Assembly: GCA_016281475.1 (NCBI GenBank)
Contig: JAEEIS010000118.1
Span: forward strand, 1 to 31,344
Source of the DNA: Bacteroidales bacterium
Lineage (GTDB): Bacteria; Bacteroidota; Bacteroidia; Bacteroidales; P3
Direction: 5' to 3'
DNA: 31,344 nt
Shown here: piece by piece, positions 21,709 through 31,110 of the stretch
How the letters are laid out: each line of letters begins with the position of its first letter
Position numbering within the stretch: the stretch's first letter is position 1
Notes under the pieces: generated by a model
What the model was told of the DNA's origin: nothing
Seen by the model: only the letters and a program-made list of their open reading frames with translations
Database searches by the model: none
Program-made: the position numbers and the translations under genes

Positions 21709-23061
21709 TTATTTGCCCACGCAGAAGCGGGAGAAAATGGAGCCGAGGACTTCGTCGGTGGTGACTTGTCCAGTGATGGTGCCGAGATGGTGGAGGGCGT
21801 CGCGGAGGTCAATGACTATAAGGTCGGCGGGGATATGGTCCCCCAAGCCCTTACCCACAAGCAGCAGGGCCTGTTCTATATGTCCAAGAGCTTCGTAGTG
21901 TCGGGCGTTGGTGAGCATCACGTCGGGAGCCTGTGCGAGGTCGGTTTGCACGGCCTTGGCCAAAGCTGCCGTGAGGGCTTCGAGACCTGTACCCTCTTTG
22001 GCAGAGAGGGGAAATGTGCGATAGGGGGCAGTCGGGGCCTCCGGGACAAGGTCTATCTTATTGTTGACAATGAAGAGGTGCTTATCGTTGAAAGGACGGA
22101 TGTCCTGCAGCTGCTGTAGGTCGTCGAGGACTTGGACGAATGGCTGTGTGGCATCGTGGACGTAAAGGACGATGTCGGCCTGTACTACGGTTTCGATGGT
22201 GCGCTGAATGCCGAGGTGTTCAATGGGGTCGTCGCTGTGGCGCAGACCTGCAGTGTCGATGATGCGGAAGGCTGTGCCTTCAATTACAAAAGTCTCTTCG
22301 ATGGTGTCGCGTGTGGTGCCAGGAATGTCGCTGACAATGGCACGGTTGTCGTGCAGCAGGGCATTGAGGAGGGAGGATTTGCCCGCGTTGGGGCGGCCGA
22401 TGATGGCCACGGGTATGCCACGTTTGAGGGCGTTGCCCATGTGGAACGACTGACGCAAGGCAACGACTCGAGTGTAAATCTGAGAGGCCAGCGACATAAG
22501 GCGTTTGCGGTCGGCAAACTCCACGTCCTCGTCGCTGAAGTCGAGTTCCAACTCGAGGAGTGCGGTGAGGTCTACCAGTTGCTGGCGCAGTTGCTCCAGC
22601 TCTTTGGCATATCCACCCCTCAGCTGGCTGACGGCCAGACTATGGGAAGCGGCATTGGTCGAATCGATAAGGTCTGCCACTGCCTCGGCCTGAGAGAGGT
22701 CAAGTTTGCCGTTGAGGAACGCCCGGCGGGTGAATTCGCCCGGCTCGGCCAGACGTGCGCCGCTGTCGAGGAAGGCTTGGAGGATGGTCTGCTGGACGTA
22801 GAGCGAGCCATGACAGGAGATTTCGACGGTGTCGTCGCCCGTGTAAGAATGGGGTACGGAGAAGGCTGTAGCCACCACCTCGTCGAGCAACGCGCCATTG
22901 ACCTTGAATTGTGTGAAGGCTGTGGCAGGTCGGCTGCCCTCGGGTTTAGGGAGGGTAAGGTGGCTCGAGGCGATAGAGAACGCTTCGGGTCCCGAAAGGC
23001 GGATGACGGCGATGCCTCCTATGCCAAATGGGGTTGAGATGGCTGCAATGGTTGTTGTCAT
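21709..23061 (-). CDS. mnmE: tRNA uridine-5-carboxymethylaminomethyl modification GTPase MnmE
   Basis: MnmE works with MnmG to modify U34 of tRNAs reading two-codon sets. The 450-residue protein has the N-terminal tetrahydrofolate-binding domain (about 1-120), a helical domain, and an inserted Ras-like G domain: G1 GRPNAGKSS (222-230), IPGTTRDT (246-253), DTAGLR (269-274) and NKID (334-337). It ends FCVGK (446-450), the C-terminal CxGK motif that carries the catalytic Cys. I chose ATG 23061 (MTTTIAAISTPFG) because the open frame upstream to 23208 reads through the neighbouring gene. Seven nt separate it from that gene's stop, so they share a transcript. MnmG is not in the window. Confidence 0.97.
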   Translation of the reverse strand: MTTTIAAISTPFGIGGIAVIRLSGPEAFSIASSHLTLPKPEGSRPATAFTQFKVNGALLDEVVATAFSVPHSYTGDDTVEISCHGSLYVQQTILQAFLDSGARLAEPGEFTRRAFLNGKLDLSQAEAVADLIDSTNAASHSLAVSQLRGGYAKELEQLRQQLVDLTALLELELDFSDEDVEFADRKRLMSLASQIYTRVVALRQSFHMGNALKRGIPVAIIGRPNAGKSSLLNALLHDNRAIVSDIPGTTRDTIEETFVIEGTAFRIIDTAGLRHSDDPIEHLGIQRTIETVVQADIVLYVHDATQPFVQVLDDLQQLQDIRPFNDKHLFIVNNKIDLVPEAPTAPYRTFPLSAKEGTGLEALTAALAKAVQTDLAQAPDVMLTNARHYEALGHIEQALLLVGKGLGDHIPADLIVIDLRDALHHLGTITGQVTTDEVLGSIFSRFCVGK

Positions 23062-23068
23062 GGGGAGA

Positions 23069-23647
23069 CTATGATTCTTGTGTGGCATCGGACTCCTGCT
23101 GTTGCTCCAACTGGGCATCGGCAAGAGGGAGGTCGGCATCGGGTTGGTCGTAGGCGGCCTTGGCATCGGCGATATAGGCTTCGCCAAAGAGTGAGCGCAT
23201 CTGGTCATCGGTGAGGCCGAGGTCGTTTTTCATCTTATACATGTTGGGATAACAGATGAAAAGGACTAGCACCATGAGGATGGTGACCATGAGCAGGGCG
23301 GTGTCGGACATGAGGATGATGAGGATGCACTCGATGACGACGATGGTGAGGGTGCAGGTGTATAGATTAGAGATATAGGACTGATAGCCACGGATTTTGT
23401 CGTCGAAATTATCGAGCTGTCGAAGCGCGGGAGTGGTCTTGCGGACGGTGAGCAGCATCATTACCACGGCCAGAACGGCCAAGATGGTTCCCGCCAGAAG
23501 CATCCAGCGTGCCACCTGCGGCGACTGGTAGGTGATGTGATAGGGAGTGAAATGGAAAATGACCGCAAGAAGGATGACTGCAATGGAACCGTAGAGGCCC
23601 ACGTTGGCGGAACGACGAAGTTTTTTGATAAGGGTGATATTGTCCAT
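23069..23647 (-). CDS. Four-helix membrane protein of unknown function
   Basis: The 192-residue protein has four hydrophobic segments, at about residues 17-35, 47-68, 97-115 and 118-134. A short cytosolic N-terminus (MDNITLIKKLRRSANVG) precedes them and a soluble, acidic, Gln-rich tail of about 55 residues follows (with DLGLTDDQMRSLFGEAYIAD and QLEQQQESDATQES). I recognise no named family. It lies 7 nt upstream of mnmE and downstream of stem-loop repeat C, so it is probably co-transcribed with mnmE; a functional link to tRNA modification is not shown. Confidence 0.82.
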   Translation of the reverse strand: MDNITLIKKLRRSANVGLYGSIAVILLAVIFHFTPYHITYQSPQVARWMLLAGTILAVLAVVMMLLTVRKTTPALRQLDNFDDKIRGYQSYISNLYTCTLTIVVIECILIILMSDTALLMVTILMVLVLFICYPNMYKMKNDLGLTDDQMRSLFGEAYIADAKAAYDQPDADLPLADAQLEQQQESDATQES

Positions 23648-23765
23648 GATGAGAATTGAAAATTAAGAATTAAGATTAAGAATTAATAATTATCTGGGTG
23701 CGGCAGCTTCTCTCAGTAGGGGCAGACACCGGTGTCTGCCCCTACAACCCCTAACCTCTAATCTT
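23648..23765. repeat. Intergenic stem-loop repeat, copy C
   Basis: An AATTAAGAATTAAGATTAAG tract (about 23661-23692) is followed by TATCTGGGTGCGGCAGCTTC (23691-23710), the conserved loop. Beyond a separate 30-bp palindrome comes ACCCCTAACCTCTAATCTTA (about 23747-23766), an arm of the type seen in copies A and B. The copy therefore looks like a hybrid of the AT-rich and TTAGGGG-type versions, interrupted by the palindrome. Confidence 0.65.
23716..23745. repeat. Perfect 30-bp palindrome inside repeat C
   Basis: GTAGGGGCAGACACC is followed directly by its exact complement GGTGTCTGCCCCTAC. GTAGGGGC...GCCCCTAC-type palindromes recur between genes in many bacteria and are usually seen as small non-autonomous mobile hairpins; that comparison is from general knowledge. 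Confidence 0.8.
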
Positions 23766-23770
23766 AAACA

Positions 23771-26563
23771 TTATTTGAGTTTGTCACGAAGAAATTTGGC
23801 AGTGTAGGAGGTGGGGTGCTGGGCCAGCTGTTCGGGTGTGCCGGCAAAGACGAGGTTGCCGCCGTCGCGACCGCCTTCAGGACCCATGTCGATGACCCAG
23901 TCGGCCACCTTGATGATGTCGTGATGGTGCTCGATGACGATGATGGTGTGGCCACGCGAGATGAGACTGTCAAACGAACGGATGAGTTTCTGTATGTCGT
24001 GGAAGTGCAGACCGGTGGAGGGTTCGTCGAAGATGAAGAGCTTGGAACGGTCGGCGGAGCCTTTGATAAGGTAGGAGGCGAGCTTGACACGCTGCGCCTC
24101 GCCCCCGCTGAGCGAGCTAGAAGACTGTCCGAGCTTGAGATAGCCCAATCCTACGTCCTGCAAGGGCTGGAGACGGTCGAGGATGGCGGTTTGCCCTTCG
24201 AAGAACTCAATGGCCTGGTCGACGGTCATGTCGAGCACCTCGGAGACGTTCTTGCCATTGTATAGCACTTCGAGCGTTTCCTCCTTGAAACGAGTGCCAT
24301 GACACTCTTCGCACACAAGGTGCACGTCGGCCATAAACTGCATGCCGACAGTGACGTAGCCTTCGCCTTCGCACACCTCGCAACGACCGCCTTCGGTGTT
24401 GAAGGAGAAGTAGCCGGGCTTGTAGCCTCGTGCCTTTGCCAACGGCTGGGAAGCATAGAGCTGGCGTATCTCGTCGTAGGCTTTCATGTAGGTGGCGGGA
24501 TTGCTGCGGGTGGAGCGGCCGATGGGGTCTTGGTCGACAAGCTCAATACTGCTGATGCGGCCAACGTCGCCCGAGATGCCGGCGCATTTGCCCACATAGT
24601 CGGTGGCACCTTCGAAACGCTTTATCAATACGTCGTAAAGCACCTGCTTGACCAGCGAAGTCTTGCCCGAGCCGCTGACACCTGTCACCACGGTGAGCAC
24701 GCCAAGGGGGAAATCGACATCGACATGTTTGAGGTTGTTGCAGAAGGCACCGCGAATGGAGACGCAATCGCGCCAAGGCCGACGCGACGACGGCACCGGT
24801 ATGGACATGTTGCCAGTCAGATATTGCGCTGTCAACGACTGTTTTGGAGCCTTTTTGAACAGCTGTTCGGGTGTGCCGGCAAAGACCACTTCGCCACCCA
24901 ACCGACCGGCACCGGGACCGATGTCGATGATATAGTCGGCTGCGCGCATGATGTCTTCGTCGTGTTCCACTACGATGACAGTGTTGCCAAGGTCGCGCAA
25001 CTGCTTTAGGACATTGATAAGGCGGTCGGTATCGCGCGAATGCAGGCCTATGGAGGGCTCGTCAAGGATATACATGCTGCCTACCAGCGAACTACCCAAC
25101 GAGGTGGCAAGGTTGATGCGCTGCGACTCGCCACCGCTGAGGGTGTTGCTGAGACGGCTGAGCGACAGGTAGCCAAGACCCACGTCGAGTAGGTATTTGA
25201 CTCGGTGTTCGAGTTCGATGAGCAGTCGTCGCACCACCTGACGCTCATGGTCGGTGAGGGTAGAGCCACCCTCTTCACCCTCTGCCTGTATCTCCTTCAG
25301 CCACAAAGCGAAGTCGGACACCGGCATGGCCAGCAGTTCGGTGATGGAACGTCCACAGATCTTGACGTATGAGGCATCTTTGCGCAGGCGGCTGCCACGG
25401 CAGTCGGGACAAACGGTCTTGCCGCGATAGCGCGACATCATCACGCGATATTGTATCTTGTAGGCCTGCTCCTCCACCCATTTGAAGAAGCCGTCGATGC
25501 CTTCCCATTGTCCGCTACCGTGCCATAGGACGTCACGCTCGCGGTCGGAGAGCTCGCAGTAGGGCTTGTGAATGGGAAAGTCGAGCTTAGGCGACAATCG
25601 GATAAAATGGGTCTTCCACTCCGACATCTTTTCACCCCGCCAACAGACAATGGCATCCTCGTAGACGGAGAGAGACTTGTTGGGCACCACCATATCCTCA
25701 TCAATGCCGATGACGCTGCCGTAGCCCTGACAGGTGGGGCAGGCACCGTATGGGTTATTGAAGCTGAAAAAGTTGGGATTGGGTTTCTCAAAAGTGATGC
25801 CGTCGGCCTCAAAACGGTTGGAGAAGGTGGCGCATTGCGTGCCGTCGGCAGTCTCGGCATGGACGCAGCAGGTGCCGCGCCCTTCGAAGAAGGCGGTCTG
25901 CACCGACTCCGCCACCCGCGCAGGCTGGTCGTCGTCGCCCTGCTTGACCTGTATGCGGTCCACCAGCAGCATGGTCTCCCCTTCCTCGGTGGGTGTGGTA
26001 AGATAGTCTTCGATGCGGATTATCGTCCCCTTGACAGAGATGCGCATGAAGCCTTCCTGATGCAGCATTTCCAACTGCGAACGCAACGGATGCTCGGCAC
26101 TATAGGTGAGCGGGGCAAATATCATGACGCGTGTGTCGGCAGGGTAGCCGTAGATGTGGTCGACCACGTCGCTGACCGAATGACGCTTGACTTCCACGCC
26201 CGAGATGGGCGAGAAGGTGCGCCCGATGCGAGCATACATCAACTTCAGGTATTCGTACAGCTCAGTGGAAGTGCCTACCGTGGAGCGGGGGTTGCTGGTG
26301 TTGACTTTCTGCTCAATGGCAACGGCGGGAGCAATATTCTCAATCAAATCCACCTCGGGCTTTGCCATACGTCCAAGGAACTGGCGGGCGTAGCTCGAAA
26401 GGCTCTCCACATAGCGTCGCTGGCCTTCGGCATAGAGGGTGTCGAACGCCAGACTTGACTTGCCCGAACCGCTAAGCCCCGTGATGACCACCAGCTTTCC
26501 CTCTGGGATGTCAACATTGATGTTCTTCAGATTGTTTACTCGCGCACCGTGAATCTTAATCAT
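23771..26563 (-). CDS. uvrA: Excinuclease ABC subunit A
   Basis: UvrA recognises bulky DNA lesions and loads UvrB in nucleotide excision repair. The 930-residue length is close to the usual 940. The first ATPase half has Walker [10 protein letters not shown] (29-37) and the signature LSGGESQRI; the second has GVSGSGKTS and LSGGEAQRV. Zinc-binding pairs are present: CPTC in [13 protein letters not shown] and CPDC in [12 protein letters not shown] in the first half, and CEVC with CEEC (19 residues between the pairs) in the second. The DEPS (Walker B) and EHDEDI / EHHHDI switch regions are intact in both halves. The gene is 31 nt after the M48 protease stop. Confidence 0.97.
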   Translation of the reverse strand: MIKIHGARVNNLKNINVDIPEGKLVVITGLSGSGKSSLAFDTLYAEGQRRYVESLSSYARQFLGRMAKPEVDLIENIAPAVAIEQKVNTSNPRSTVGTSTELYEYLKLMYARIGRTFSPISGVEVKRHSVSDVVDHIYGYPADTRVMIFAPLTYSAEHPLRSQLEMLHQEGFMRISVKGTIIRIEDYLTTPTEEGETMLLVDRIQVKQGDDDQPARVAESVQTAFFEGRGTCCVHAETADGTQCATFSNRFEADGITFEKPNPNFFSFNNPYGACPTCQGYGSVIGIDEDMVVPNKSLSVYEDAIVCWRGEKMSEWKTHFIRLSPKLDFPIHKPYCELSDRERDVLWHGSGQWEGIDGFFKWVEEQAYKIQYRVMMSRYRGKTVCPDCRGSRLRKDASYVKICGRSITELLAMPVSDFALWLKEIQAEGEEGGSTLTDHERQVVRRLLIELEHRVKYLLDVGLGYLSLSRLSNTLSGGESQRINLATSLGSSLVGSMYILDEPSIGLHSRDTDRLINVLKQLRDLGNTVIVVEHDEDIMRAADYIIDIGPGAGRLGGEVVFAGTPEQLFKKAPKQSLTAQYLTGNMSIPVPSSRRPWRDCVSIRGAFCNNLKHVDVDFPLGVLTVVTGVSGSGKTSLVKQVLYDVLIKRFEGATDYVGKCAGISGDVGRISSIELVDQDPIGRSTRSNPATYMKAYDEIRQLYASQPLAKARGYKPGYFSFNTEGGRCEVCEGEGYVTVGMQFMADVHLVCEECHGTRFKEETLEVLYNGKNVSEVLDMTVDQAIEFFEGQTAILDRLQPLQDVGLGYLKLGQSSSSLSGGEAQRVKLASYLIKGSADRSKLFIFDEPSTGLHFHDIQKLIRSFDSLISRGHTIIVIEHHHDIIKVADWVIDMGPEGGRDGGNLVFAGTPEQLAQHPTSYTAKFLRDKLK

Positions 26564-26594
26564 GAGAGGGTAAACGTGTTAACTTGTTAATTAC

Positions 26595-29402
26595 TCAAAA
26601 AGGCATTAATCCCACCCCGATGTTCAACACCACCAGCTGTGCCATCCATTGGTTGGCATTCAGTTGGCGCAGGGCATTGGTCTGAGCATTACGTATGCGA
26701 TCCTGCTCAGTTGGGATTATATTATCCCAGTCTTCGTAGCTGAACGGATTGGCAATGGTGAACGAATACCGCACACCGATATTGAGAAGTACCTTGTTTG
26801 CAATCATGTAGTTGCGACCCGTTTCCACCTGTAGGCCGAAACGGTAGTAGACTGAGTCTTCGAGCCAATTACGCACCAATGTCTCAGTCAGTGGCACCAT
26901 GTTTAGGCGGCTTCCGTACACACCAGCTCCAATGTACGGTCCTAGCGGAGCGGCCATGTTCTCAGTATACCAGCGGTAGGAGAGCGAGGCTGTGAGTATG
27001 CGCGTGTCGTAGTGGTTGCCGTTATAGTTCCTGCCTCCTTCGCGCATCACATAGCCGTCGATAAGATAGAATTGCGTCTTGTTGTAGTCCACCGCCAGCG
27101 CCAGCGACTGTCGTGGGGCGGTCACCCATTCCAACGCAATGCCGGGACGCAGGTCGACCTTCGGCTCGGTAAATCGCTCAAAAATCCAGTTGAGGATGGG
27201 AAAGTCCATGCCCAACTGCGCACTCACTGCCATCCGGCGACCAAGGAAGCCCGGTGTGCTGTTGCTGAACGCACTGTGATAGGTAGTATAAATGTCGTTT
27301 GTAACTAAGTCGCGGCTGTCGGTGAAGTAATGATCCTTGGTCTGGTCGGACATAATGCGACCCTTACGGGTATCTATCAGCAGGTTGCGCGTAACGGTAG
27401 TCTCTCTGTTGGCGAAATAGTCGTATGCAAAGACGGGGAGTGACGGCGCAGCAATGGCACCCATCACAACCAAATAGAGCGACCCGAAACGGTTGTACTC
27501 GCCATTCACGGCCATATTCAGACTCAGCTTGTCGGCATCGTAGCGACGGTTGAGGTCGTTCATCAAGGGTTGGGTCGAAAGGCTCAGCGGCACATTGCCC
27601 TTGCTCTGCCAGAACTCGTTAGTCCACTCATTGATAGTCACGAAATCGTTGTAGAACTCGGCATCAGTATGGCTGCGCATGGCGGGGTCGGAGAAGTCGA
27701 CCACGGGCATTTTGGCAGCCGTGGCAGCCTCGCGAACCTTGCCCACGAGGGCCTGCTCCATGCGGTCGCTCTTGCGATACTTGACGTTGGCATCCTTGGT
27801 GTTCTCAATAACGATATACTGCGGAGCATAGAGGTACGTGGCCTTCGAGCGGTGGTCGGCAGTGTCGGCGGCGACAGGCGCATCCAGACTGCCGTCCATA
27901 AAACTGCGGAAATTGCCATTCTGCATCATAAAGTCGGTGAAGGCATAGCGCGACTGGTCGGCGATATGGTTCTGCTGCTGTTTCTGACGGATGCGGGCAT
28001 ACTTCTGATTGGTCACAGCCGATTCCTGATTCTCCTCTGTGGCCGAAGTGGGCACGGTGTCATATTTCGTAGCAAAAGAGCCTCGCGAGAGGCTGTGCTT
28101 GTCGCGCAGTGCCACCAGCAGGTCTCTACCCATAGCCTCCAGCTGTGGGTCGCCGGGGTGTGTCTGCATGGTCTTCCACACCTCGCGCACAGCCAACAGC
28201 GAGGCCTCCTGGGCCGTCAGCTTGCGGAAAAGGTAGTATAGCTGCTGTATCTCGCCTTCGTAACGCTTATAGTCGCCCACGATGGAGTTGGTGTTGTAGT
28301 AGGTCTTGTACATGGCTATGCCGTAGAGCGCCTGCGCCTTGGATCGTGCCAAGAAGGCATTGTCGGGATATTGACGTTCCAGCACATAGCAGTCGTAGAA
28401 CGCCCGCGTGTAGTGGGCATAGATAAGGTTCTGACGGATGCACTCGAAGCGCGCCAACGTGCGCAGCTCGGCAAATTCCTCAGGCGTGGTGACCACGTAG
28501 GGCTTGCCCCCTTGGTAGTGCGAGAGTATATCGCCCGTGCGGGCACGGCGTTTCTTGATATTGGGGTGCGTACTGAGGCTGTCGGGATAGTCGTCGCGCG
28601 ACTGGATGGCGGCCACATCTTTCAGGAAATAATGGCTCGGCAGGTGGTAATATGGCGTATTGAAATAGGTGGTGTCGAATGGCACCTCGTCGAACGGCAG
28701 CAGGGCATATTGTAGCACGTCGAAAACGCCGTCAGTCACCCGCTTGTCGTAGGCACTGCCTATGTAGAACAGGCGCAGTCCCAGGCTGTCGGCCTCATTT
28801 TCCATCTCGCGCGAACGGTTGTGGTACATCAGAAAGTTTGCCATCTGTTCCGCCTCGTCATCGCTGGTCTTGATGCGGCGGGTGAGCACCTCCATGTTGT
28901 GCTTGCGGTAGTAGTGCACTATCTCGTGGCTGATGATGTAGGCCAGCTGCGACTCGTTCTCCACCTGCGCCACCAGTCCCGTGGTAACAAATATCATGCC
29001 CTGCCCAGTGGCGAAGGCATTCACCGACGAACTCTTGACCGTGTAGAAACGCAACTCGCCACGCAGCTCGGGATAGTCTTTCAGCAGTGTGTCGGCAATG
29101 CGTTCCACCATGCGGGTGATGGGGTCGCCATAGAGGATGCGGCCATTGCTCATCAGGCGGTTGATATGGTACGACGCCTCCAACACGCGGTCGCGGTTGG
29201 CAAGCTTTCCGTCGTTGTAGTCGCGCACCCGCTGCTTGTCTTCGCTATACAGCTCGCCGAGTCCCTTGCGCAAGTCGGCTGGAATTAGTCCTTCCGACTT
29301 GATGCCAGTATAATTATTCAAGTCGTAACGCTGTTGGGCAAAGCCCACCGTTGTTGCAAACGAAACTAGAAAGTAAAAACTAAAAAATAAAAGGCGTTTC
29401 AT
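26595..29402 (-). CDS. M48 family metalloprotease with C-terminal outer-membrane barrel-like domain
   Basis: The 935-residue protein begins with a signal peptide (about 1-22, MKRLLFFSFYFLVSFATTVG, then FAQQ). Residues 90-240 form an M48 zinc protease domain: VKSSSVNAFATGQGMIFVTT, then HEIVHYY (H159, E160, H163) and ENEADSLGLRLFY (201-213), whose Glu supplies the third ligand. The middle part (about 290-640) resembles a helical or TPR-like region. The last 200 residues (from about 740) are alternating beta-strands and glycine turns, with the terminal residues GVGLMPF, as in outer-membrane barrels. BepA-like quality control of outer-membrane proteins is a plausible role, inferred. The signal peptide is encoded by a TTTTTAGTTTTTA repeat, as in the DUF5686 protein. 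Confidence 0.85.
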   Translation of the reverse strand: MKRLLFFSFYFLVSFATTVGFAQQRYDLNNYTGIKSEGLIPADLRKGLGELYSEDKQRVRDYNDGKLANRDRVLEASYHINRLMSNGRILYGDPITRMVERIADTLLKDYPELRGELRFYTVKSSSVNAFATGQGMIFVTTGLVAQVENESQLAYIISHEIVHYYRKHNMEVLTRRIKTSDDEAEQMANFLMYHNRSREMENEADSLGLRLFYIGSAYDKRVTDGVFDVLQYALLPFDEVPFDTTYFNTPYYHLPSHYFLKDVAAIQSRDDYPDSLSTHPNIKKRRARTGDILSHYQGGKPYVVTTPEEFAELRTLARFECIRQNLIYAHYTRAFYDCYVLERQYPDNAFLARSKAQALYGIAMYKTYYNTNSIVGDYKRYEGEIQQLYYLFRKLTAQEASLLAVREVWKTMQTHPGDPQLEAMGRDLLVALRDKHSLSRGSFATKYDTVPTSATEENQESAVTNQKYARIRQKQQQNHIADQSRYAFTDFMMQNGNFRSFMDGSLDAPVAADTADHRSKATYLYAPQYIVIENTKDANVKYRKSDRMEQALVGKVREAATAAKMPVVDFSDPAMRSHTDAEFYNDFVTINEWTNEFWQSKGNVPLSLSTQPLMNDLNRRYDADKLSLNMAVNGEYNRFGSLYLVVMGAIAAPSLPVFAYDYFANRETTVTRNLLIDTRKGRIMSDQTKDHYFTDSRDLVTNDIYTTYHSAFSNSTPGFLGRRMAVSAQLGMDFPILNWIFERFTEPKVDLRPGIALEWVTAPRQSLALAVDYNKTQFYLIDGYVMREGGRNYNGNHYDTRILTASLSYRWYTENMAAPLGPYIGAGVYGSRLNMVPLTETLVRNWLEDSVYYRFGLQVETGRNYMIANKVLLNIGVRYSFTIANPFSYEDWDNIIPTEQDRIRNAQTNALRQLNANQWMAQLVVLNIGVGLMPF

Positions 29403-29410
29403 ATCTTTTC

Positions 29411-29494
29411 GAATTGAAAGATGAAAATTGAAAATTGAAACTATTGCTTATGTCGCTCCCGCGAGATTTCATTTTTCACTTTTCAATTTTCACT
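29411..29494. repeat. Intergenic repeat arms, copy F (no GCGGCAGC loop)
   Basis: GAATTGAAAGATGAAAATTG (29411-29430) and more GAAA units pair imperfectly with TTTCATTTTTCACTTTTCAA (29467-29486). The loop (CTATTGCTTATGTCGCTCCC and flanks) has no similarity to the other copies. The right arm includes the stop and last codons of the upstream 495-residue protein, whose C-terminus VKVKIEK is encoded by it. Confidence 0.5.
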
Positions 29495-30963
29495 TTAACG
29501 AGGGCTGATTTTTTATGGAATGAATATATGCCGACATACTTGCCCGGTGCCTGACGCACAAAGTTGTCCATCAGCGACCCCTTGTCTTTCGGCACAGGTA
29601 TCTGCTTTACCACCGTCCCCTTACGGTCGATGCCGTAAACCACGTAGGCATGGGCGCGGTTGCCCAACATAATCTTCGACCCTGCCGCAGCAATGTCGTA
29701 GGTCGCCGGTGTCTTCGACGGCTCGGGCAGCATCACATACACATTGTCGCCTTCCGCCATCATAGGTGCATCGCCATAGCAGGGTATGTCCGCCGACTGA
29801 CCTGTCCGCTCGCCATCTACCGTGCGGAAAGGCTTGCGCCAAAGTATCGTGCCTGTGGTGTCCACCGCCAATGCCAGCGACCCCATTGTGTAGTAGTCGT
29901 GCACGTCGGGTGCCTTGGTCGAGTGGGTAGTTATTTTCCAACAACGTTGCAGCAGCAACACACCGCCATAATTAGTCCCAATGCTGTTCGCCATTACCAG
30001 CGCGTCCACCATACCCACCTTATTCTCCTTCTTAGTGCTCTTGTTGCCAAACACGTTCAACTCGTCGCTGGAGAACCGCGCCGTCGTCGCCTTCACGTCG
30101 CCCGTGCGGATGTCGAGGGCAATGCCCACCATCTGGTCAAAGCAGTCCTTCTTCTTTGGCGACTCGGGTGTGCGGATAAAGCCCGCCGCCACAGCCTTGC
30201 CGCCAACAATATTTAGCAGCGTCAGCCGGAACATCTCCCCTACCGCCACGCGGCCTTCCACGCTCTTCTCGTCGTCCACATCCAACACATGTGCCACCAC
30301 GATGGTCTCATGACTCGTCTTATCGTAGCGCGAGCCGAACAGATACACCTCGCCATCATCGCTCACACGCAGGTTGCTCATCATGTTAGTCTCGAAACGT
30401 TTCTCCCACAGCACCTCCAATTTCTCGTCCAACAGCATCTGACGGTGTCCAACCTCCTTCGAGACCGGATGGACAAACACATCTGCTATGGCATAAAACA
30501 GCCCGTTGTCAGACTTTGCAGTCCAATAGTAAGTCCCCGGCATGCTGTCGAACACACTCTCGCAACGCTCCAACGTCATGGACTTCGGCTCAATCACTGC
30601 ACGATGATACTCGGCCACATATTCGCCACGATACAGCAGATACACCTTGCCCTCCACATAGCTGGCAAACACCAGTTCGCTCCTCCTCGTGTCGGGCAGC
30701 GACACCTGCCGCAGCACTTTCATGTTCGTGTCCACCGCCACCACTTGCAGCCCCCAAGGTATGCAGGCGCCCAGTATACCACGGGTCTCCCACGTGGCAA
30801 TAAGCAGCTCGCCGTTCTGTTCGGCAATAATGTGGCTGTTGTGCGACATCATGTAGTCATAACCCTTGTTCGCCTCGCCGAAGCGGAACGTAGGCATCGA
30901 CGGCTGCGCCATCGCGCTGATAGCCAGCATCGCCGCAGCCAGAAAAAGAGATAAACGTTTCAT
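29476..30963 (-). CDS. Secreted protein of unknown function, beta-propeller-like
   Basis: The 495-residue product has a clear signal peptide (MKRLSLFLAAAMLAISAMA, then QPSM) and no membrane helix afterwards, so it is exported to the periplasm or beyond. The mature part is rich in short strands with repeated blocks such as LQVVAVDTNMKVLRQVSLPD, GKVYLLYRGEYVAEYH, GEVYLFGSRYD and DNVYVMLPEPSK, in which a value appears to be read and then compared. This fits a beta-propeller fold without a specific family. No lipobox or sorting domain is visible. Its last codons lie in repeat F. No function can be stated. Confidence 0.82.
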   Translation of the reverse strand: MKRLSLFLAAAMLAISAMAQPSMPTFRFGEANKGYDYMMSHNSHIIAEQNGELLIATWETRGILGACIPWGLQVVAVDTNMKVLRQVSLPDTRRSELVFASYVEGKVYLLYRGEYVAEYHRAVIEPKSMTLERCESVFDSMPGTYYWTAKSDNGLFYAIADVFVHPVSKEVGHRQMLLDEKLEVLWEKRFETNMMSNLRVSDDGEVYLFGSRYDKTSHETIVVAHVLDVDDEKSVEGRVAVGEMFRLTLLNIVGGKAVAAGFIRTPESPKKKDCFDQMVGIALDIRTGDVKATTARFSSDELNVFGNKSTKKENKVGMVDALVMANSIGTNYGGVLLLQRCWKITTHSTKAPDVHDYYTMGSLALAVDTTGTILWRKPFRTVDGERTGQSADIPCYGDAPMMAEGDNVYVMLPEPSKTPATYDIAAAGSKIMLGNRAHAYVVYGIDRKGTVVKQIPVPKDKGSLMDNFVRQAPGKYVGIYSFHKKSALVKVKIEK

Positions 30964-31026
30964 ATACTATTCTGTTGATTTTTTATTTCTATGTATGTAG
31001 CAAAAAAGCACCTATTTGTTACAATC

Positions 31027-31109
31027 CAATTGAAAATTGATAATTGTAAATTGAAAATTATTCAGGTGCGGCAGCTAATTCTCAATTCTCAATTCTCAAT
31101 TTTCAATTC
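31027..31109. repeat. Intergenic stem-loop repeat, copy D
   Basis: The left arm (31027-31060, AATTGAAAATTGATAATTGT type) and the right arm (31076-31109, TAATTCTCAATTCTCAATTC type) are complementary over about 34 nt with few mismatches. The loop TTCAGGTGCGGCAGC (31061-31075) shares GCGGCAGC with copies A-C. It lies directly after the stop of the partial barrel gene. Confidence 0.75.
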
Positions 31110-31110
31110 C

